The notes under the pieces: model-generated
Told to the model about the DNA's origin: nothing
What the model saw: the letters and a program-made list of their open reading frames with translations, nothing else
Database searches by the model: none
From: Hyphomicrobiales bacterium
Lineage (GTDB): Bacteria > Pseudomonadota > Alphaproteobacteria > Rhizobiales > Aestuariivirgaceae
Direction: 5' to 3'
Length of the DNA stretch: 6,308 nt
Assembly (NCBI GenBank): GCA_014380505.1
Contig: JACMJT010000681.1
Span: 1 to 6,308 of the forward strand
Shown here: piece after piece, positions 5,850 to 6,308 of the stretch
Layout: every line of letters begins with the position of its first letter
How positions within the stretch are numbered: the first letter of the stretch is position 1
Program-made: the position numbers and the translations under genes

Positions 5850-5877
5850 TTGCCCGGAGCAGCGCTTTTCGGATAAG
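5850..5877 (+). promoter_or_regulatory. Candidate promoter for tRNA-Pro
   Basis: TTGCCC (5850-5855) and GATAAG (5872-5877) are 16 nt apart, placing a start near 5884, about 18 nt before the tRNA. The -10 match is weak. Confidence 0.25.
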
Positions 5878-5901
5878 AGCGGGCTCACGTTGAACGGCTT
5901 T

Positions 5902-5978
5902 CGGGGTGTAGCGCAGTCTGGTAGCGCACCTGCCTTGGGCGCAGGGGGTCGTCAGTTCGAATCTGGCCACCCCGACCA
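5902..5978 (+). tRNA. tRNA-Pro (anticodon UGG)
   Basis: A full cloverleaf is visible. The acceptor stem CGGGGTG (5902-5908) pairs with CACCCCG (5968-5974); the discriminator is A5975 and CCA is encoded (5976-5978). The anticodon stem CCTGC/GCAGG (5929-5933, 5941-5945) holds the loop CTTGGGC, giving anticodon TGG at 5936-5938 followed by G37, as in proline tRNAs. The T-loop GTTCGAATC is intact, and the D-arm AGCGCAGTCTGGTAGCGC carries the invariant GG. The C1-G72 pair also suits proline. This isoacceptor reads CCA and, by wobble, other proline codons. The gene lies 58 nt after the small membrane protein and 26 nt before the NDUFS4-like gene. Confidence 0.98.
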
Positions 5979-6004
5979 GCCGTGGAATTGGAGACTGACC
6001 GCCA

Positions 6005-6308
6005 ATGGCAATACGAATCTACCGCCCCGCCCGCAACGCCATGCAATCGGGCAAGGGCAACACCGACGACTGGATTGTCGAGCACGAGGAGACGGCACCG
6101 CGCACCGCCGACCCGTTGATGGGCTGGACCTCCTCGGGCGACACGCGCCAGCAGCTCAGGCTCACCTTCGCCACGCGCGCGGAGGCGATTGCCTACGCCG
6201 AGCGCGAAGGCCTGGCCTACACCGTGGCTCCGGAGCCGCCGGTGCGCCCCCACAAGAAATCCTATTCCGACAATTTCAGATGGGGCCGGCCCGAAAACTG
6301 GACCCATT
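6005..6308 (+). CDS. NDUFS4-like accessory subunit of respiratory complex I (3' end at window edge)
   Basis: The frame from ATG 6005 gives MAIRIYRPARNAMQSGKGNT and continues to FRWGRPENWTH, 101 residues, when the window ends with one T that is probably the first base of the stop. The opening, the central GWTSSGDTRQQLRLTF (about 41-56) with the A-x-A-YAERE segment after it, and the C-terminal S-x-NFRWGRPENWTH match the ETC complex I subunit conserved region, the family of mitochondrial NDUFS4. In alphaproteobacteria this is an accessory subunit on the peripheral arm of NADH:ubiquinone oxidoreductase, on the cytoplasmic side. The usual length is about 100 residues, so the gene is essentially complete. 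TTGGAGA (5988-5993) gives a ribosome-binding site 11 nt upstream. With only 26 nt after the tRNA CCA and no terminator between, it is probably cotranscribed with tRNA-Pro. Confidence 0.93.
   Translation, partial: MAIRIYRPARNAMQSGKGNTDDWIVEHEETAPRTADPLMGWTSSGDTRQQLRLTFATRAEAIAYAEREGLAYTVAPEPPVRPHKKSYSDNFRWGRPENWTH

Noticed and set aside
5864..5880. GCTTTT/AAGAGC repeat as a terminator after the small membrane gene
   Set aside because: The stem needs a G-U pair, has no T-tail, and overlaps the candidate tRNA promoter.
5124..5888. 254-codon minus-strand open frame covering the DUF192 and small membrane genes
   Set aside because: Both plus-strand products have recognisable or membrane-protein features; the reverse product is His/Gly/Gln-rich with no motif.
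1..6308. CRISPR array, insertion sequence, integrase or toxin-antitoxin pair
   Set aside because: No direct-repeat array, transposase, recombinase or toxin-like frame was found; the tRNA shows no integrated element immediately after its 3' end.

Overview
The window reads as chromosomal DNA from an alphaproteobacterium, most likely of the Rhizobiales/Hyphomicrobiales. Four things point there: an HWE-type sensory histidine kinase, a protein with two cold-shock domains, the NDUFS4-like accessory subunit of respiratory complex I (an alphaproteobacterial and mitochondrial family), and an intergenic palindrome of the GGATCACCGG...CCGGTGAT kind common in these genomes. The DNA is GC-rich and most genes lie on the plus strand. 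No mobile element, CRISPR array or prophage gene is visible.

Left third (1-3131): the C-terminal 753 residues of a large coiled-coil/multi-PAS/HWE histidine kinase. Its linker is the type found in CheB-CheR-PAS fusion kinases; the N-terminal part lies outside the window. The kinase overlaps by 20 nt the start of a response-regulator gene. That gene keeps only its first ~45 recognisable codons and stops inside the first codons of a complete short-chain dehydrogenase/reductase (SDR) gene. The join looks like a rearrangement that removed the phosphoacceptor part of the regulator and left the SDR start as ATGttcgaTGA, overlapping the regulator stop.

Middle (3132-4405): a small secreted protein with ten cysteines, which I do not recognise, faces a complete Ni-type glyoxalase I gene (gloA, minus strand) across only 6 nt. 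Then comes a 389-nt divergent intergenic region. On the gloA side it holds a terminator-like hairpin and an orphan Shine-Dalgarno-like sequence. On the cold-shock side it holds a candidate promoter and two overlapping inverted repeats, one of which covers the G-rich ribosome-binding region.

Right third (4406-6308): the double cold-shock-domain gene, a 74-nt nested palindrome that can be drawn as a four-way cloverleaf, an exported DUF192 protein, a 71-residue membrane protein starting on the base after the DUF192 stop, tRNA-Pro(UGG), and the NDUFS4-like gene, which is complete except for its stop codon. From memory this order resembles a housekeeping neighbourhood in Rhizobiales, but I could not check it. 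The most interesting points are the regulator/SDR junction, the two structured leaders (csp and DUF192), and the cysteine-rich orphan. None amounts to a proven new system.
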